Origin: Betaproteobacteria bacterium
GTDB taxonomy: Bacteria; Pseudomonadota; Gammaproteobacteria; Burkholderiales; Rhodocyclaceae
Assembly: GCA_020621865.1 (NCBI GenBank)
Contig: JAHRYW010000005.1
Span: 125,988-189,987 of the forward strand
DNA length: 64,000 bases
Reading direction: 5' to 3'
The notes under the pieces are model-generated. The model did no database searches. It had not been told where the DNA came from and saw nothing but the letters and a program-made list of their open reading frames with translations. Shown one piece after another: positions 24,756 through 34,643 of the stretch (within the stretch, counting starts at the first letter, position 1; every line of letters begins with the position of its first letter). Made by a program: the position numbers and the translations under genes.

Positions 24756-25886
24756 ATGGACATGAAGGCAGCAGATAGCGAAGCCTCCGAAGACAACGCG
24801 AGTTCGTCCACCGGACACGGTTGCCCGGTATTGCCGGGAATGCCGAGCGGCAAGCAGTTGGGAGAAGATTCGTTTCGTCGGGTCGTCGAATGGGCGCCCA
24901 GCGCGATGGTCATGATCGACCGCGAGGGCATCATGGTCATGGTCAATACACAGACCGAGAAAATGTTCGATTACGGCCGCCAGGCCCTGATCGGGCAATC
25001 GGTGGAAATGCTGGTGCCTGAACGTTTTCGAGCCAACCATCGCCACTTTCGCGGGGGCTTTTTCGACGACCCGCAACCACGCCCGATGGGTGTCGGCCGC
25101 GACCTGTTCGGCTGCCGTGCCGACGGCAGCGAATTTCCGGTCGAGATCGGCCTCAACCCGATCGATACCGAAGCCGGCGCCATGGTCCTTGCCTCGATCA
25201 TCGACATCACCGAACGACGGCGCGCCCAGCAATCGCTGGAAAGCGCCCTGCGCGAAAAAACCGTTCTGCTCAACGAAGTCCACCATCGGGTCAAGAACAA
25301 CCTGCAGGTGATCACCAGCCTGCTCAACCTGCAGGCCGATTTTGCCGCCGACCCACGCATCCGCGCCATCCTGGCCGAGAGTTGCGGCCGGGTCAGGGCC
25401 ATGGCGCTGACCCACCAGCTGCTTTACGAACGCAAGGATTTCTCGCGCCTCGAACTGGGCGACTATCTTGAACGCCTGGTGCAGTCGATCCGCGCCACCT
25501 ACCGGTCGACCGGCGACCGCATCGGCCTGCGTCTCGAATCACCGCCCGACGGGGTGCAACTCGACCTCGAACGAACCATCCCCTGCGGCCTGCTGGTCAA
25601 TGAGCTGGTGACCAATTCGTTCAAGCACGCCTTTCCCGGGGAACGTACCGGGGAAATTGTCATCGAACTCAAGGAAGACAGCGACGGCCGAATCGCCTTC
25701 AGCGTCGCCGACAACGGCATCGGCCTGCCGCCCGACGAGAAGCTGGCGAAAAGCAACTCGCTCGGCCTGCAACTGGTCCAGTTGTTCATCGAACAATTGC
25801 ACGGCGAATTGCAGACCGACCGCCAGGACGGCTGTCGATTCACTGTCAGCTTCCCGAAAAACCTCGCAGGAAAGGATGCCCCATGA
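24756..25886 (+). CDS. PAS sensor histidine kinase, HisKA_2 type
   Basis: 376 residues. A PAS domain (about 38-155, with VVEWAPSAMVMIDREG and DLFGCRADGSEFPVEIGLNP) is followed by a HisKA_2 dimerisation helix with phospho-acceptor His in EVHHRVKNNLQVITSLLNLQ, and a HATPase domain with NELVTNSFKHAF, VADNGIGLPP and SLGLQLV. No membrane segment, so it senses a cytoplasmic signal. Its stop overlaps the start of the response-regulator gene (ATGA), so the two form a two-component pair. Confidence 0.93.
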   Translation: MDMKAADSEASEDNASSSTGHGCPVLPGMPSGKQLGEDSFRRVVEWAPSAMVMIDREGIMVMVNTQTEKMFDYGRQALIGQSVEMLVPERFRANHRHFRGGFFDDPQPRPMGVGRDLFGCRADGSEFPVEIGLNPIDTEAGAMVLASIIDITERRRAQQSLESALREKTVLLNEVHHRVKNNLQVITSLLNLQADFAADPRIRAILAESCGRVRAMALTHQLLYERKDFSRLELGDYLERLVQSIRATYRSTGDRIGLRLESPPDGVQLDLERTIPCGLLVNELVTNSFKHAFPGERTGEIVIELKEDSDGRIAFSVADNGIGLPPDEKLAKSNSLGLQLVQLFIEQLHGELQTDRQDGCRFTVSFPKNLAGKDAP

Positions 25887-28327
25887 GCGCAAGACTGCCG
25901 GTCAACCTGATGCTGGTCGAGGACGAACGGATTGTTGCCTTCGATCTCAAGCGGCAACTGCAGGGTTTCGGTTACGAGGTCGGCAGCATCGTCGCCAGCG
26001 GCGAGCTGGCCATCGACCGCGCCGAAGCCGACCGACCCGACCTGGTACTGATGGACATCCATCTCGAAGGCAAGCTGGACGGCATCGAGGCCGCCATCGA
26101 AATCCGCAACCGCTGCCGGATACCGGTCGTCTTCCTGAGCGCCTATGCCGAGGACGACACCTTGCGCCGCGCCCTCGACAGCCGCCCCTTCGGCTACCTG
26201 GTCAAACCCTGCGAGGGCCGCGAACTGCACGCCACCATCCAGATGGCCCTGGCCCGGCGCGAGGACGAAGCGGCGGTGCAGGAAAGCGAGGAACGCCTGA
26301 AACTGGCCCTCGATTCGGCTTCGCTCGGCGTCCTCGAATGGAATCCGGCCCTGAACCGGCTGAAGGGCGACAGCTATCTCGGCGTGCTGTTCGAAAACGA
26401 GGCCAAGCCGATCGACGAATCGTGGGAAGCCTTCATAGCTCACGTGGACGAAGCCGACCGCGACCGGGTGCGCAAGACCCTGAACTCGGCGGTGCAGGAA
26501 GGCCAGGCGGTCTGCATCGAGTTCCGCACCACCGGCAACGGCTTGCCGCCCCGCTACATGGAAGCCCATGCCAAGGCCTATGGCGGCAAGGGTGAAGTCA
26601 GCCGGGTGGTCGGCATCCTCAAGGACATCACCCAGCGCCACCGCGATGAGGAACAGCTACGGCAGTCCGGCGTCGTCTTCGACACCACGGCGGAAGCTCT
26701 GGTGATCACCGACGCCGACCGGCGCGTGGTGGCGGTCAACCGGGCTTTTTCGCGGATTACCGGCTATGAAGAAACGGAAATCATCGGCAACGACCCGGAC
26801 CGGATGCTGCGCGTCACGCCTTGCCTGGAACACTACGCCGCCTTCCTGCAGTCCGATGCCGCCGGCTTCTGGCATGGCGAAGTGCGCTGCCACCGCAAGG
26901 ACGGCACGGCTTTTCCGGCCTGGCAGAGCGTCAGCGCGGTACGCGACACCAAGGGTCGGCTGACTCACTACGTCAGCGCCTTTTCCGACGTCACGGCGAT
27001 CCACGATGCGCATCGGCAACTCAATCACCTCGCCCACCACGATCCGCTGACCGGCCTGCCCAATCGCCTGCTCTTCGACGACCGCCTGGAAAACGCCATG
27101 GAGCAGGCCTTGCGCAACGAACAGCGCTGCCTGCTGATGTTCCTCGACCTCGACAGCTTCAAGGTCATCAACGACACGCTGGGACACGCGGTCGGCGACG
27201 AACTGCTGCGCATCGTCGGTGACCGGCTGCGCAGCGTGCTGCGCGCCAGCGACACCGTCGCCCGCCTGGGCGGTGACGAATTCGTGATCCTGACCGGCAC
27301 CGCCAACCCGGATTACGCCGCGCAACTGGCGCAAAAAATCCTCGACCAGCTCAGCCTGCCGATCGAGATTTCCGGCGAGCCGCTGTCGATCACCGGCAGC
27401 GTCGGCATCGCCATCTTTCCCGACAACGGCAGCGACGGCCAGCAACTGATGCGGGCCGCCGACATGGCGATGTACACGGCCAAGGCTGAAGGCCGCAATC
27501 GCTTCAATTTCTACGCCAAGGACATGTCCGAGCGGGCGCACGAGCGGATGTACATCGAGCAGGGCCTGCGCCGCGCAGTCGCCACCGATGCGCTGGCCGT
27601 CTATTACCAGCCCCGCGTCGATCTCGCCGACCAGCACATCGTCGGGGTCGAGGCGCTGGTCCGCTGGCCGCACCCGGAACGCGGCCTGGTCATGCCGAGC
27701 AGCTTCATCGCCATCGCCGAAGACAGCGGCGTCATCGAAGCGCTGGGCCGCTGGGTACTGTTGCGCACCTGCCGGGAAATGCTGGGCATCGTCCAGGAAG
27801 CGATGGCGGCCGGCCGGCATTTCCATGTCGCGGTCAATGTGTCGGCCCGTCAGTTCCTGAGCAGCGACTTCGTCAGCATCGTCAGATCGGCGCTCGACGA
27901 AACCGGTTTCCCGGTCGCCGCGCTGGAACTGGAAATCACCGAGAGCACGCTGCAGGCCACCGAACGCAGCCTGGCCGTCCTCCATGCACTCAGGGCGCTC
28001 GGCGTCTCGATCAGCATCGACGACTTCGGCACCGGCTATTCGTCGCTGAGCGTCTTGCGCGACCTGCCGATCAACCGCATCAAGATCGACCGTTCCTTCA
28101 TCGTCGACATGCCGGCCAGCGAAGGCCAGCGGGCGGTCATCGAAGCCATCGTCGGACTGAGCCGGGCGATGGGCATGGCGATCACCGTCGAAGGCATCGA
28201 AACGCCGGAACAGGCAGCCATCCTGCAACAACTGGGCTGCCAGGAAGGCCAGGGCTTTCTCTACGGCCAGGCAATCAGCTTCGGCAGCCTGGTTCGTCTG
28301 CTCAGCCCGGGCGGCGGCCGGCAATAG
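25883..28327 (+). CDS. Response regulator with PAS, GGDEF and EAL domains
   Basis: 814 residues: receiver domain (10-125; phospho-Asp in LVLMDIHLEG, Lys in GYLVKP), PAS domains (about 135-255 and 260-380), GGDEF (about 390-550, active motif ARLGGDEFVIL), EAL (about 565-805, with VEALVRWPHP and DDFGTGYSSL). It can in principle make and break c-di-GMP; both catalytic motifs look intact. It would be controlled by phosphorylation from the kinase encoded just before it. Confidence 0.94.
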   Translation: MSARLPVNLMLVEDERIVAFDLKRQLQGFGYEVGSIVASGELAIDRAEADRPDLVLMDIHLEGKLDGIEAAIEIRNRCRIPVVFLSAYAEDDTLRRALDSRPFGYLVKPCEGRELHATIQMALARREDEAAVQESEERLKLALDSASLGVLEWNPALNRLKGDSYLGVLFENEAKPIDESWEAFIAHVDEADRDRVRKTLNSAVQEGQAVCIEFRTTGNGLPPRYMEAHAKAYGGKGEVSRVVGILKDITQRHRDEEQLRQSGVVFDTTAEALVITDADRRVVAVNRAFSRITGYEETEIIGNDPDRMLRVTPCLEHYAAFLQSDAAGFWHGEVRCHRKDGTAFPAWQSVSAVRDTKGRLTHYVSAFSDVTAIHDAHRQLNHLAHHDPLTGLPNRLLFDDRLENAMEQALRNEQRCLLMFLDLDSFKVINDTLGHAVGDELLRIVGDRLRSVLRASDTVARLGGDEFVILTGTANPDYAAQLAQKILDQLSLPIEISGEPLSITGSVGIAIFPDNGSDGQQLMRAADMAMYTAKAEGRNRFNFYAKDMSERAHERMYIEQGLRRAVATDALAVYYQPRVDLADQHIVGVEALVRWPHPERGLVMPSSFIAIAEDSGVIEALGRWVLLRTCREMLGIVQEAMAAGRHFHVAVNVSARQFLSSDFVSIVRSALDETGFPVAALELEITESTLQATERSLAVLHALRALGVSISIDDFGTGYSSLSVLRDLPINRIKIDRSFIVDMPASEGQRAVIEAIVGLSRAMGMAITVEGIETPEQAAILQQLGCQEGQGFLYGQAISFGSLVRLLSPGGGRQ

Positions 28328-28351
28328 GCACCTGCCGCCCGTACCAAGCGA

Positions 28352-29590
28352 TCAGGGCGCGCGGCCCATTTCGACAAAAGCTTCCATCAGCAGCTGCGGA
28401 TTGTCCATCAGCCGCTGCTTCCACTTGCCGAGCTTGCGCCGCGTCTGGATCAGGCCACGAATGGCGCCGACGTGCTGGGTGCGGCCGATGGTGATGGCAC
28501 CGATCAGGCAGTCGTCATGGAAACACAGGCGGGTGTAGAGATACTTGCCCTCGTCCACCTTCTCGACGATCTCGCCGCCCTCGCGCCCCTGCCACAGGCC
28601 GAAGGTATGGGAGACCAGGCCGACCGTGTCGAGCACGTTCATGCTCAGGCTGCCGCGATAAGGCACGCGCTTGCCGATCATGTTGAGTGCCGCGACACGG
28701 CCATGCTCGGTAGCCGTCGGCTGCAGCGCGTGGACGACCCACTCGCCGGTCGAGAAATCGCGCCCCTGCGCCACGTCGCCGGCCGAGTAGATGCACGGCA
28801 CCGTCGTTTCCATGAATTCGTTGATCACGATGCCCTGGTCGATTTCGGCCCCGGTGCCTTCCAGGAAGGAAATATTCGGACGCACGCCGGTGGCCAGGAT
28901 GATCAGGTCGGCATCGATCGTCCGGGTATCCATGACCAGTCGCGGGCCGGCCTCGATGCGTTCGACCTTGCCCTTGGTGATGATCTCGACACCCTTGTTC
29001 TCCAGCCAGCGCTGCAGCATCGAACTGCCTACCGGCGTCATCATCGAGCGCAGGATCTGCCCGGCGCGGCCGGCGATCACCGACAGCTGCACCCCGCTCT
29101 GGACCAGCGACTTCATGCACACCCCGGCGACAAAGCCGGCGCCGAGCATGACCACCCGGTTGCCCGGCTTGAGCTTCTCGGCAATCGCCCGGGCGTCTTC
29201 CAGCGTCCAGCAGGTCACCACACCCGGCAGATCGGTGCCGGCCACCGGCGGCAAGGCCGGCGACGAGCCGGTCGCCACCAGCAGGCGGTCGTAGGCGATG
29301 CTTGATCCGTCATCCAGATCGACCGTGCCGCCCGTTGGGCCGGCATGCACCTTCAATGCCTTGCGATTGAGGTAACGGACCCCGAGCGACTCGAAATGGC
29401 CGACGGTCTTGCGCTGGGCAGCGCCCGCCTCGTCGATCCGGCCGGTCAGGATGTAGGGAATCGCCATGCGCGCATAGGGCTCGCCCGGCTCGCCGCTGAT
29501 CAGGGTGACTTCGCCGGACGGGTCCTGCTGGCGAAGGGTTTCGGCGGCCCTGACGCCAGCCGGGCCGGCGCCGATAAGAACGTATTTCAT
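28352..29590 (-). CDS. FAD/NAD(P)-dependent oxidoreductase, NirB/ferredoxin-reductase-like
   Basis: 412 residues. FAD motif YVLIGAGPAGVRAAE at the N-terminus, second dinucleotide motif VVMLGAGFVAGV near 145, and the FAD-contact ATG and GD motifs (LATGVRPN, YSAGDVAQG). The build resembles NAD(P)H:rubredoxin/nitrite reductase flavoproteins. The electron acceptor cannot be told. It starts at ATG 29590 (earlier ATGs at 29605 and 29620 lack support) and is divergent from the AsmA gene. Confidence 0.88.
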   Translation of the reverse strand: MKYVLIGAGPAGVRAAETLRQQDPSGEVTLISGEPGEPYARMAIPYILTGRIDEAGAAQRKTVGHFESLGVRYLNRKALKVHAGPTGGTVDLDDGSSIAYDRLLVATGSSPALPPVAGTDLPGVVTCWTLEDARAIAEKLKPGNRVVMLGAGFVAGVCMKSLVQSGVQLSVIAGRAGQILRSMMTPVGSSMLQRWLENKGVEIITKGKVERIEAGPRLVMDTRTIDADLIILATGVRPNISFLEGTGAEIDQGIVINEFMETTVPCIYSAGDVAQGRDFSTGEWVVHALQPTATEHGRVAALNMIGKRVPYRGSLSMNVLDTVGLVSHTFGLWQGREGGEIVEKVDEGKYLYTRLCFHDDCLIGAITIGRTQHVGAIRGLIQTRRKLGKWKQRLMDNPQLLMEAFVEMGRAP

Positions 29591-29718
29591 GGAAACGGCT
29601 TTCATTTGAATGACCGCCAATTCTATCCATCCGGATCGGGAATGACAGCGTTTGCCGCATTGATTTCTGGCGCTTTGCTAAGCTGTAAGCATCGATGCAT
29701 TTTTATGGATGGCGGATC

Positions 29719-31749
29719 ATGAAAATCCTACGTCGCCTGGCCCTCGTTGCCGGGGCGCTGCTGCTTCTGGTCGGGATAGCCGTTGCCGCCCTGTTCGCGC
29801 TGTTTGACGAGAACAAGCTCAAGGCGCAACTGATCGACGGCGTCTACGCTTCGACCCAGCGCAAACTGGCCATCGACGGCGAGCTGGCGCTGTCGGTGTG
29901 GCCCGATGTCGGCGTCCGGGTCGGCCGGCTGACGCTGACCGAGCGCGGCAACGACACGCCGTTCGCCAGTGTCGAGTCGGCCCGCCTGGCTGTCGCCGTC
30001 CTGCCCTTGCTGAACAAACGCGTCGAGGTTCGCCGCATCGAGATCGATGGCCTGGATGTCAAGCTGATCAAGAGAAAGGACGGCAGCCTCAACATCGACG
30101 ACCTGGCCGGCGACAAAAAGGCATCGGCAAGCGCCGAACAGCCGAAAGCCAGCCGGCCGCTGCAGATCGACATCGCCGGCGTCGAACTGCGCAATGCCCG
30201 CCTGACCTGGCGTGACGAGATGGCCAACACGACGACGAGCATTGCCGACCTCGATTTCTCCAGCGGCCGCCTGCTCGGCGATCCGGCGGCCCGCCGCTTC
30301 CGGGTCGAGAAGCTGACGCTGGCGACCACGGGCAGCCACGGCGCCGATCCGTTCGAACTGAAACTGGCGGCACCGCTGCTCAGTCTGGAAGGCGAAACCC
30401 TGGAAAGCAAGGCGGTCGATCTGCTGGCCAGGCTGAACGGTACCGACCGGAGCGTCGAGGCACGCCTCGGCCTGGCCGGCATGAGCGGCTCGGGCAAGGC
30501 GCTCAAGGTCGCTGATTTCCGCTTCGCGCTCGACGCCAAGTCCGGCGATGCGACGATCAAGGCGCAACTGGCTTCGCCGGTGGCCGTGGATAGCGAAACC
30601 CGGGTCATCGCGCTGGAAAAACTCGCCGGCACCATTGACCTGGCCAGCCCAAAAATGCCGATGAAGCAGCTGAAACTGCCGCTATCCGGAAAGCTGCGCA
30701 CCAATCTTACCAAGCAAACGGCCGACCTCGATCTGGCGACGGCAGTGGACGATTCGAAGATCGCTCTGCAAGCCAGGGCCGGCAAATTTTCGCCCCTCGA
30801 TCTCGAATTCGCACTGGATATCGACCGCCTGAACCTCGACAAATACCTGCCGCCTGAACCCGCCGGGGCCGCGAAGCCTGCGGCCAAGGCCGCCGGAAGC
30901 GACGCGAAAATCGACCTGAGCGCCCTGAAGACGCTCAATCTGAAGGGCAGCGTCAACATCGGCCAATTGACGGCACACCGCATCGACGTCTCCCGGCTGT
31001 CGGCAAAGCTTTCGGCGACAAATGGGCACCTCGACATCGCGCCGCTGACGGCCGGGCTCTATGGCGGCACGCTGAACGGCAGCGTCGGCATCAATGCCCA
31101 CGACAACCGGTTCGCCATCCGCCAGAACCTGGCCGGTATTCAGATCGCGCCGCTGCTCAAGGCCCTGATCGACAAGGACCCGCTGGAAGGCCGCGGTTCG
31201 GTGTCGGTGGACGTGACCACCCGGGGCGATACCGTGCCGGCGCTGAAGAAGGGCCTGGCCGGGCAGGCCGCGCTCGACCTGCGCGATGGCGCGGTCAAGG
31301 GGATCAACATCGCCAAGTCGTTGCGCGACCTGCAGGGGATGCTCGGCACCAAGAAGACGACGACCGTCGCCGCCAGCAGCGCCGAGAAAACCGATTTCTC
31401 CGAACTCTCGGCCAGTTTCCGGATCAATGCCGGCGTCGCCCACAACGACGACCTGCAAATGAAATCCCCGCTGCTACGCCTGACCGGCAACGGCGACATC
31501 GACATCGGCGAGGACCGGCTCGACTACCTGGCCAAGATCAGCGTCGTCAACACGACCACTGGCCAGCAGGGCAAGGATCTCGCCAAGCTCAAGGGGGTCA
31601 CGATACCGCTGCGCATGCGCGGCCCGTACTCGCAGATTTCCTACTCGCTGGAGTTGGGCAACGTCGTCGAGGAAGTGGTCAAGGAGCAGATCAAGGAGAA
31701 GGCGAAGACAGAGCTGGGCAACAAGTTGAAGGGTCTGTTCGGCCGTTAG
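29719..31749 (+). CDS. AsmA-family protein
   Basis: 676 residues: one N-terminal membrane anchor (about residues 5-27), then a long periplasmic beta-rich region starting with FDENKLKAQLIDGVYASTQR and ending with the conserved AsmA C-terminal block (LRITGNGDIDIGEDRLDYL-like). AsmA-like proteins are thought to bridge membranes and move phospholipids. A short Ala/Lys linker lies near residues 388-402. It is monocistronic, 64 bp before a small gene. Confidence 0.92.
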   Translation: MKILRRLALVAGALLLLVGIAVAALFALFDENKLKAQLIDGVYASTQRKLAIDGELALSVWPDVGVRVGRLTLTERGNDTPFASVESARLAVAVLPLLNKRVEVRRIEIDGLDVKLIKRKDGSLNIDDLAGDKKASASAEQPKASRPLQIDIAGVELRNARLTWRDEMANTTTSIADLDFSSGRLLGDPAARRFRVEKLTLATTGSHGADPFELKLAAPLLSLEGETLESKAVDLLARLNGTDRSVEARLGLAGMSGSGKALKVADFRFALDAKSGDATIKAQLASPVAVDSETRVIALEKLAGTIDLASPKMPMKQLKLPLSGKLRTNLTKQTADLDLATAVDDSKIALQARAGKFSPLDLEFALDIDRLNLDKYLPPEPAGAAKPAAKAAGSDAKIDLSALKTLNLKGSVNIGQLTAHRIDVSRLSAKLSATNGHLDIAPLTAGLYGGTLNGSVGINAHDNRFAIRQNLAGIQIAPLLKALIDKDPLEGRGSVSVDVTTRGDTVPALKKGLAGQAALDLRDGAVKGINIAKSLRDLQGMLGTKKTTTVAASSAEKTDFSELSASFRINAGVAHNDDLQMKSPLLRLTGNGDIDIGEDRLDYLAKISVVNTTTGQQGKDLAKLKGVTIPLRMRGPYSQISYSLELGNVVEEVVKEQIKEKAKTELGNKLKGLFGR

Positions 31750-31812
31750 GCACAAGCTGCGGCTGGCACGGGATATGCTGAATACACTCACCTCATTTTA
31801 GCGGAGTCACTC

Positions 31813-32028
31813 ATGTCGATCAGTTCCATCCTCAGCTCGGGCATGCAAAGCATGCAGGCCAGCATCAACCGCACGGCCATCGCCGGCAGCGGCCTGAACG
31901 TCGAAAACGGCGATCTGGCGGCCAAGATGGTGGCCATGCGCCAGGGCGAGATCGAGGCCAAGGCGGCGGCCAACGTGATCAAGACCGGCGACCAGATTCT
32001 CGGCACGCTGATCGATATCCGCGGCTAA
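31813..32028 (+). CDS. Small protein resembling joined ends of flagellar rod/hook proteins
   Basis: 71 residues. The first 30 (SSILSSGMQSMQASINRTA) resemble the N-terminal helix of FlgB/FlgC/FlgE-type proteins; the rest (NGDLAAKMVAMRQGEIEAKA and VIKTGDQILGTLIDIRG) resembles their C-terminal helix. These two helices pair as a coiled coil in rod and hook subunits. Here the middle domain is missing. I see no flagellar genes near. Good Shine-Dalgarno (GCGGAG) before ATG. Confidence 0.7.
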   Translation: MSISSILSSGMQSMQASINRTAIAGSGLNVENGDLAAKMVAMRQGEIEAKAAANVIKTGDQILGTLIDIRG

Positions 32029-32345
32029 GCCGGCAAGAGTTGCCGGCCGGGGGTTCCGGCGCAGAGCAAATCTCGAGCCGTAACCTATTTGCAATTTCGG
32101 TTTTTTTGGGGGCCGACCGTAGCATTTGCCGGAAATACGGATGGACGAAGTGCCATGAAGCAGAGTGTCGCGCCCCCTGGTCCAACAATCAATTCAGTAC
32201 CTGCTGCCCGTGGTGGCTGCCCTCCCGCCGAGGTGCCGCCTTTCATCTTCAGTCACGGCAGCACATCGGGCGTATCGCCATTTGCTGATTCGGGGTAAGG
32301 TTGGGAGTTGGGGAAACACACCAACCATCTACAGGAGACTGAATC
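32029..32345. other. Intergenic stretch with repeat copy 7
   Basis: About 317 bp without a supported gene. It contains one copy of the dispersed repeat (32093-32126) and the promoter region of the following gene. Confidence 0.5.
32093..32126 (+). repeat. Dispersed repeat, copy 7
   Basis: AATTTCGGTTTTTTTGGG followed by GGCCGACCGTAGCATT; exact core at 32115-32126. Confidence 0.85.
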
Positions 32346-33137
32346 ATGAAAAGGTCAACCTGGTCGGCTGTTGTCGCCCTGACGCTGATTGGCGGGTTTG
32401 CTGCCTATCTCAACCTGCACCCGGATGTCGAGCCGCCATCCGCGCCCCTGCCGCAGGTTGAGGCTCCACCTCCCCTGGCGCCGATGGCACCCGAGCCGGC
32501 CATCCGTCATCCATTGACGATCGCACCTGAAACCACGCCCCTGCCGTCGCTGAACGATAGCGATGCTCCTTTCCTGAAGGCCGTGGGCGAGTTGCTCGGT
32601 AAGCGCTGGATGGCGGTTTTTCTCGACTACGATGTCATTCACCGGCTGGTCGTCACAATCGACAATCTGCCACGCAGGCAGATGTCGTCGAGCAATGTGC
32701 CGCTCAAGTCACCGCCACGTGCCTTTGTGACCGTAGGCAAGGATGAGTCCCTGGCGATCGCCCCCGGCAATGCGGCGCGGTACGCCGGTTATGCCAAGCT
32801 GGCTGGCGCACTTGATGCCACCCGGGTGGCGGATCTCTATTTCCGCTTCTATCCGCTGTTCCAGAAGGCCTACGATGAATTGGGCTACCCCAACGCCTAC
32901 TTCAACGATCGACTGGTCGAAGCCATCGACGATCTCCTGGCGGCGCCGGAACCCGCTGCACCGATTAAGCTGGTTCAGCCCGGCATCCTGTACAAATTCG
33001 CCGATCCCGAGTTGGAGGCCCGCTCCGCCGGGCAGAAGATCATGATCCGCATGGGGCGCGAGAATGCCCTCCGGATCAAGGCCAAGCTGCGTGAAATCCG
33101 GCAAATTGTGGCCCGGGGGCCGGCCACGCCGTCCTGA
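32346..33137 (+). CDS. DUF3014 family protein
   Basis: 263 residues: N-terminal membrane anchor (8-25), a Pro-rich linker (about 30-60), then a domain with LPSLNDSDAPFLKAVGELLG and RLVVTIDNLPRRQM that matches DUF3014. The domain faces the periplasm; function unknown. The promoter is probably its own; a decayed antiporter gene follows. Confidence 0.85.
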   Translation: MKRSTWSAVVALTLIGGFAAYLNLHPDVEPPSAPLPQVEAPPPLAPMAPEPAIRHPLTIAPETTPLPSLNDSDAPFLKAVGELLGKRWMAVFLDYDVIHRLVVTIDNLPRRQMSSSNVPLKSPPRAFVTVGKDESLAIAPGNAARYAGYAKLAGALDATRVADLYFRFYPLFQKAYDELGYPNAYFNDRLVEAIDDLLAAPEPAAPIKLVQPGILYKFADPELEARSAGQKIMIRMGRENALRIKAKLREIRQIVARGPATPS

Positions 33138-33196
33138 TTTTCAAGGCAATGACAATCCGGCGGTTTCGGCCACGCAAATAGGGAAGCCATTCGCCA

Positions 33197-34145
33197 ATGA
33201 CCGATCTGATCGTTGCTTCGCTGACTGGAAAACCGGTCATCACCTTTTTTGAGCTGCCGCTGGACGGCATCAACGCGCTGCATCCGGGGCGATGATCATG
33301 GCCACCGTCGGGTTCCTGACCAGCACCGTCCTGTTCACCCTGACCACCTCCTTCGCGCTGCCACTCACCCTGCTCCAGGCGGCGATCCTGGCCGTTCCGT
33401 TCGCCGTCATGAGCAGCGCAGTCGCCATTCCCAGCAGCAACTTCCTGCCGCCTCAGGGGCGCGAGTTCGTGGTTTGCGAAAGCGCCTTTTCCGACATCCT
33501 CGGGGCACTTGTCTTCTTTTCGCTGCTCAACTCGAACGGCACCGTGGTCAGCACCTTTCTCGGCCTCATTGGCGGCGACATCCTGTCGCTGCTGCTGGCC
33601 TGCCTGTTCGGTCTCTATGCGGCAGGTAAACTAATGCACCTGTCGCCCCTGATCCTGGTCTTGCTGTTCGGGCTGGCGCTGAACAATCCACGGCTTCTTG
33701 CCCGGCTTCCACCTTTCCGCAAATGGCTGAATGGCAACTACGATGCGACGCTCAATGAATTCGAGGTCCTGACCTCGGAACTGACCTTTGCCGTGCGCGG
33801 CGGCCTCTTCATCCTGCTCGGCTACTGGACAAATTTGTCCGACCTGGCGTCGCTGGAAGCCTGGCTGGCAGCCATATTGATACTTGGCGTGGTTTGCGGC
33901 AGCCGTTACTACATGCTGCGCATGATCCGCTTCGAATACTCGATCCCCCTGACCTGGATCGCCCCTCGGCCTGATCACCGTGCTGCTATTCCCTGGTGGC
34001 CACAAAAAGCCTTCCTTTACCAAGCTATCTGGAAGGAACCGTCATGCTTGTCATAATGGTCTCGACAACGCTGATCGGCGTCGGACGTCTGCAGTGGACA
34101 GCCGACTATCCGTCCGAATCCACGGAAAGCCCGGAACCTACCTGA
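33197..34145 (+). pseudogene. Decayed cation:proton antiporter (CPA family)
   Basis: Fragments in three frames add up to the second half of a Na+(K+)/H+ antiporter. A start-like piece (MTDLIVASLTGKPVITFFEL) runs to LHPG, shifts frame to AMIMATVGFLTSTVLF..., and continues to PLTWIAPR at about 33970. Then at least two more shifts are needed to read GLITVLLF, VATKSLPLPSYLEGTV and MLVIMVSTTLIGVGRLQW to a stop at 34145. The first helices are missing. Multiple frameshifts and the truncation point to a true pseudogene rather than one sequencing error. Confidence 0.75.
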
Positions 34146-34161
34146 CCTGAAGGAGAAACAA

Positions 34162-34563
34162 ATGCAACTTGCCATCATCTCTGCAATCCTCACGGCCATC
34201 GTTGCCGTCTTCTTCGCCATGCAGAACAATGTGCCGGTCACCGTCAATTTCCTCTTCTGGCGCTTCGACAGCTCCCTTGCCATGGTGTTGCTACTCGCCC
34301 TGGCCTTGGGAGCGATTGTCGTCGCATTGCTGAGCACCCCGGCGACCCTCAAAGCCCAATGGCGACAATCGCGTCAGAAGCGCCGAATCGAAGCGCTGGA
34401 AAAAACCGTCGAGGACCAGCAACGGAGAATCGCCGACCTCGAAAGTCACCTTCCCGCCGATCCGGATGGCACAGCGCCGCGCCCGTATGTCGGACTCAAG
34501 CAATTGCTCGCTGGCAGTGGTGACGAAACCCTGGTCAATCAGCCGCCACCGGACCAGAGATGA
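34162..34563 (+). CDS. LapA-domain (DUF1049) membrane protein
   Basis: 133 residues: two membrane helices (2-20 and 36-58) linked by the family motif FFAMQNNVPVTVNFLFWRFD, then a coiled coil (about 70-100) and a short tail. LapA-type proteins act in lipopolysaccharide assembly in some bacteria; this one is isolated, so the role is open. Confidence 0.85.
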   Translation: MQLAIISAILTAIVAVFFAMQNNVPVTVNFLFWRFDSSLAMVLLLALALGAIVVALLSTPATLKAQWRQSRQKRRIEALEKTVEDQQRRIADLESHLPADPDGTAPRPYVGLKQLLAGSGDETLVNQPPPDQR

Positions 34564-34643
34564 TCCACGTTCGCCGGCCTTCGATTGGCCGTCGCGGCAA
34601 AAATCTGCCACACTGAAAATGGCCTTACCATCGGGAGACCAAG

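Noticed and set aside
26657..28324. Minus-strand open frame of 555 codons opposite the GGDEF-EAL gene
   Set aside because: Mirror of a GC-rich coding sequence; no motif or ribosome-binding site, and the plus-strand gene has full domain structure.
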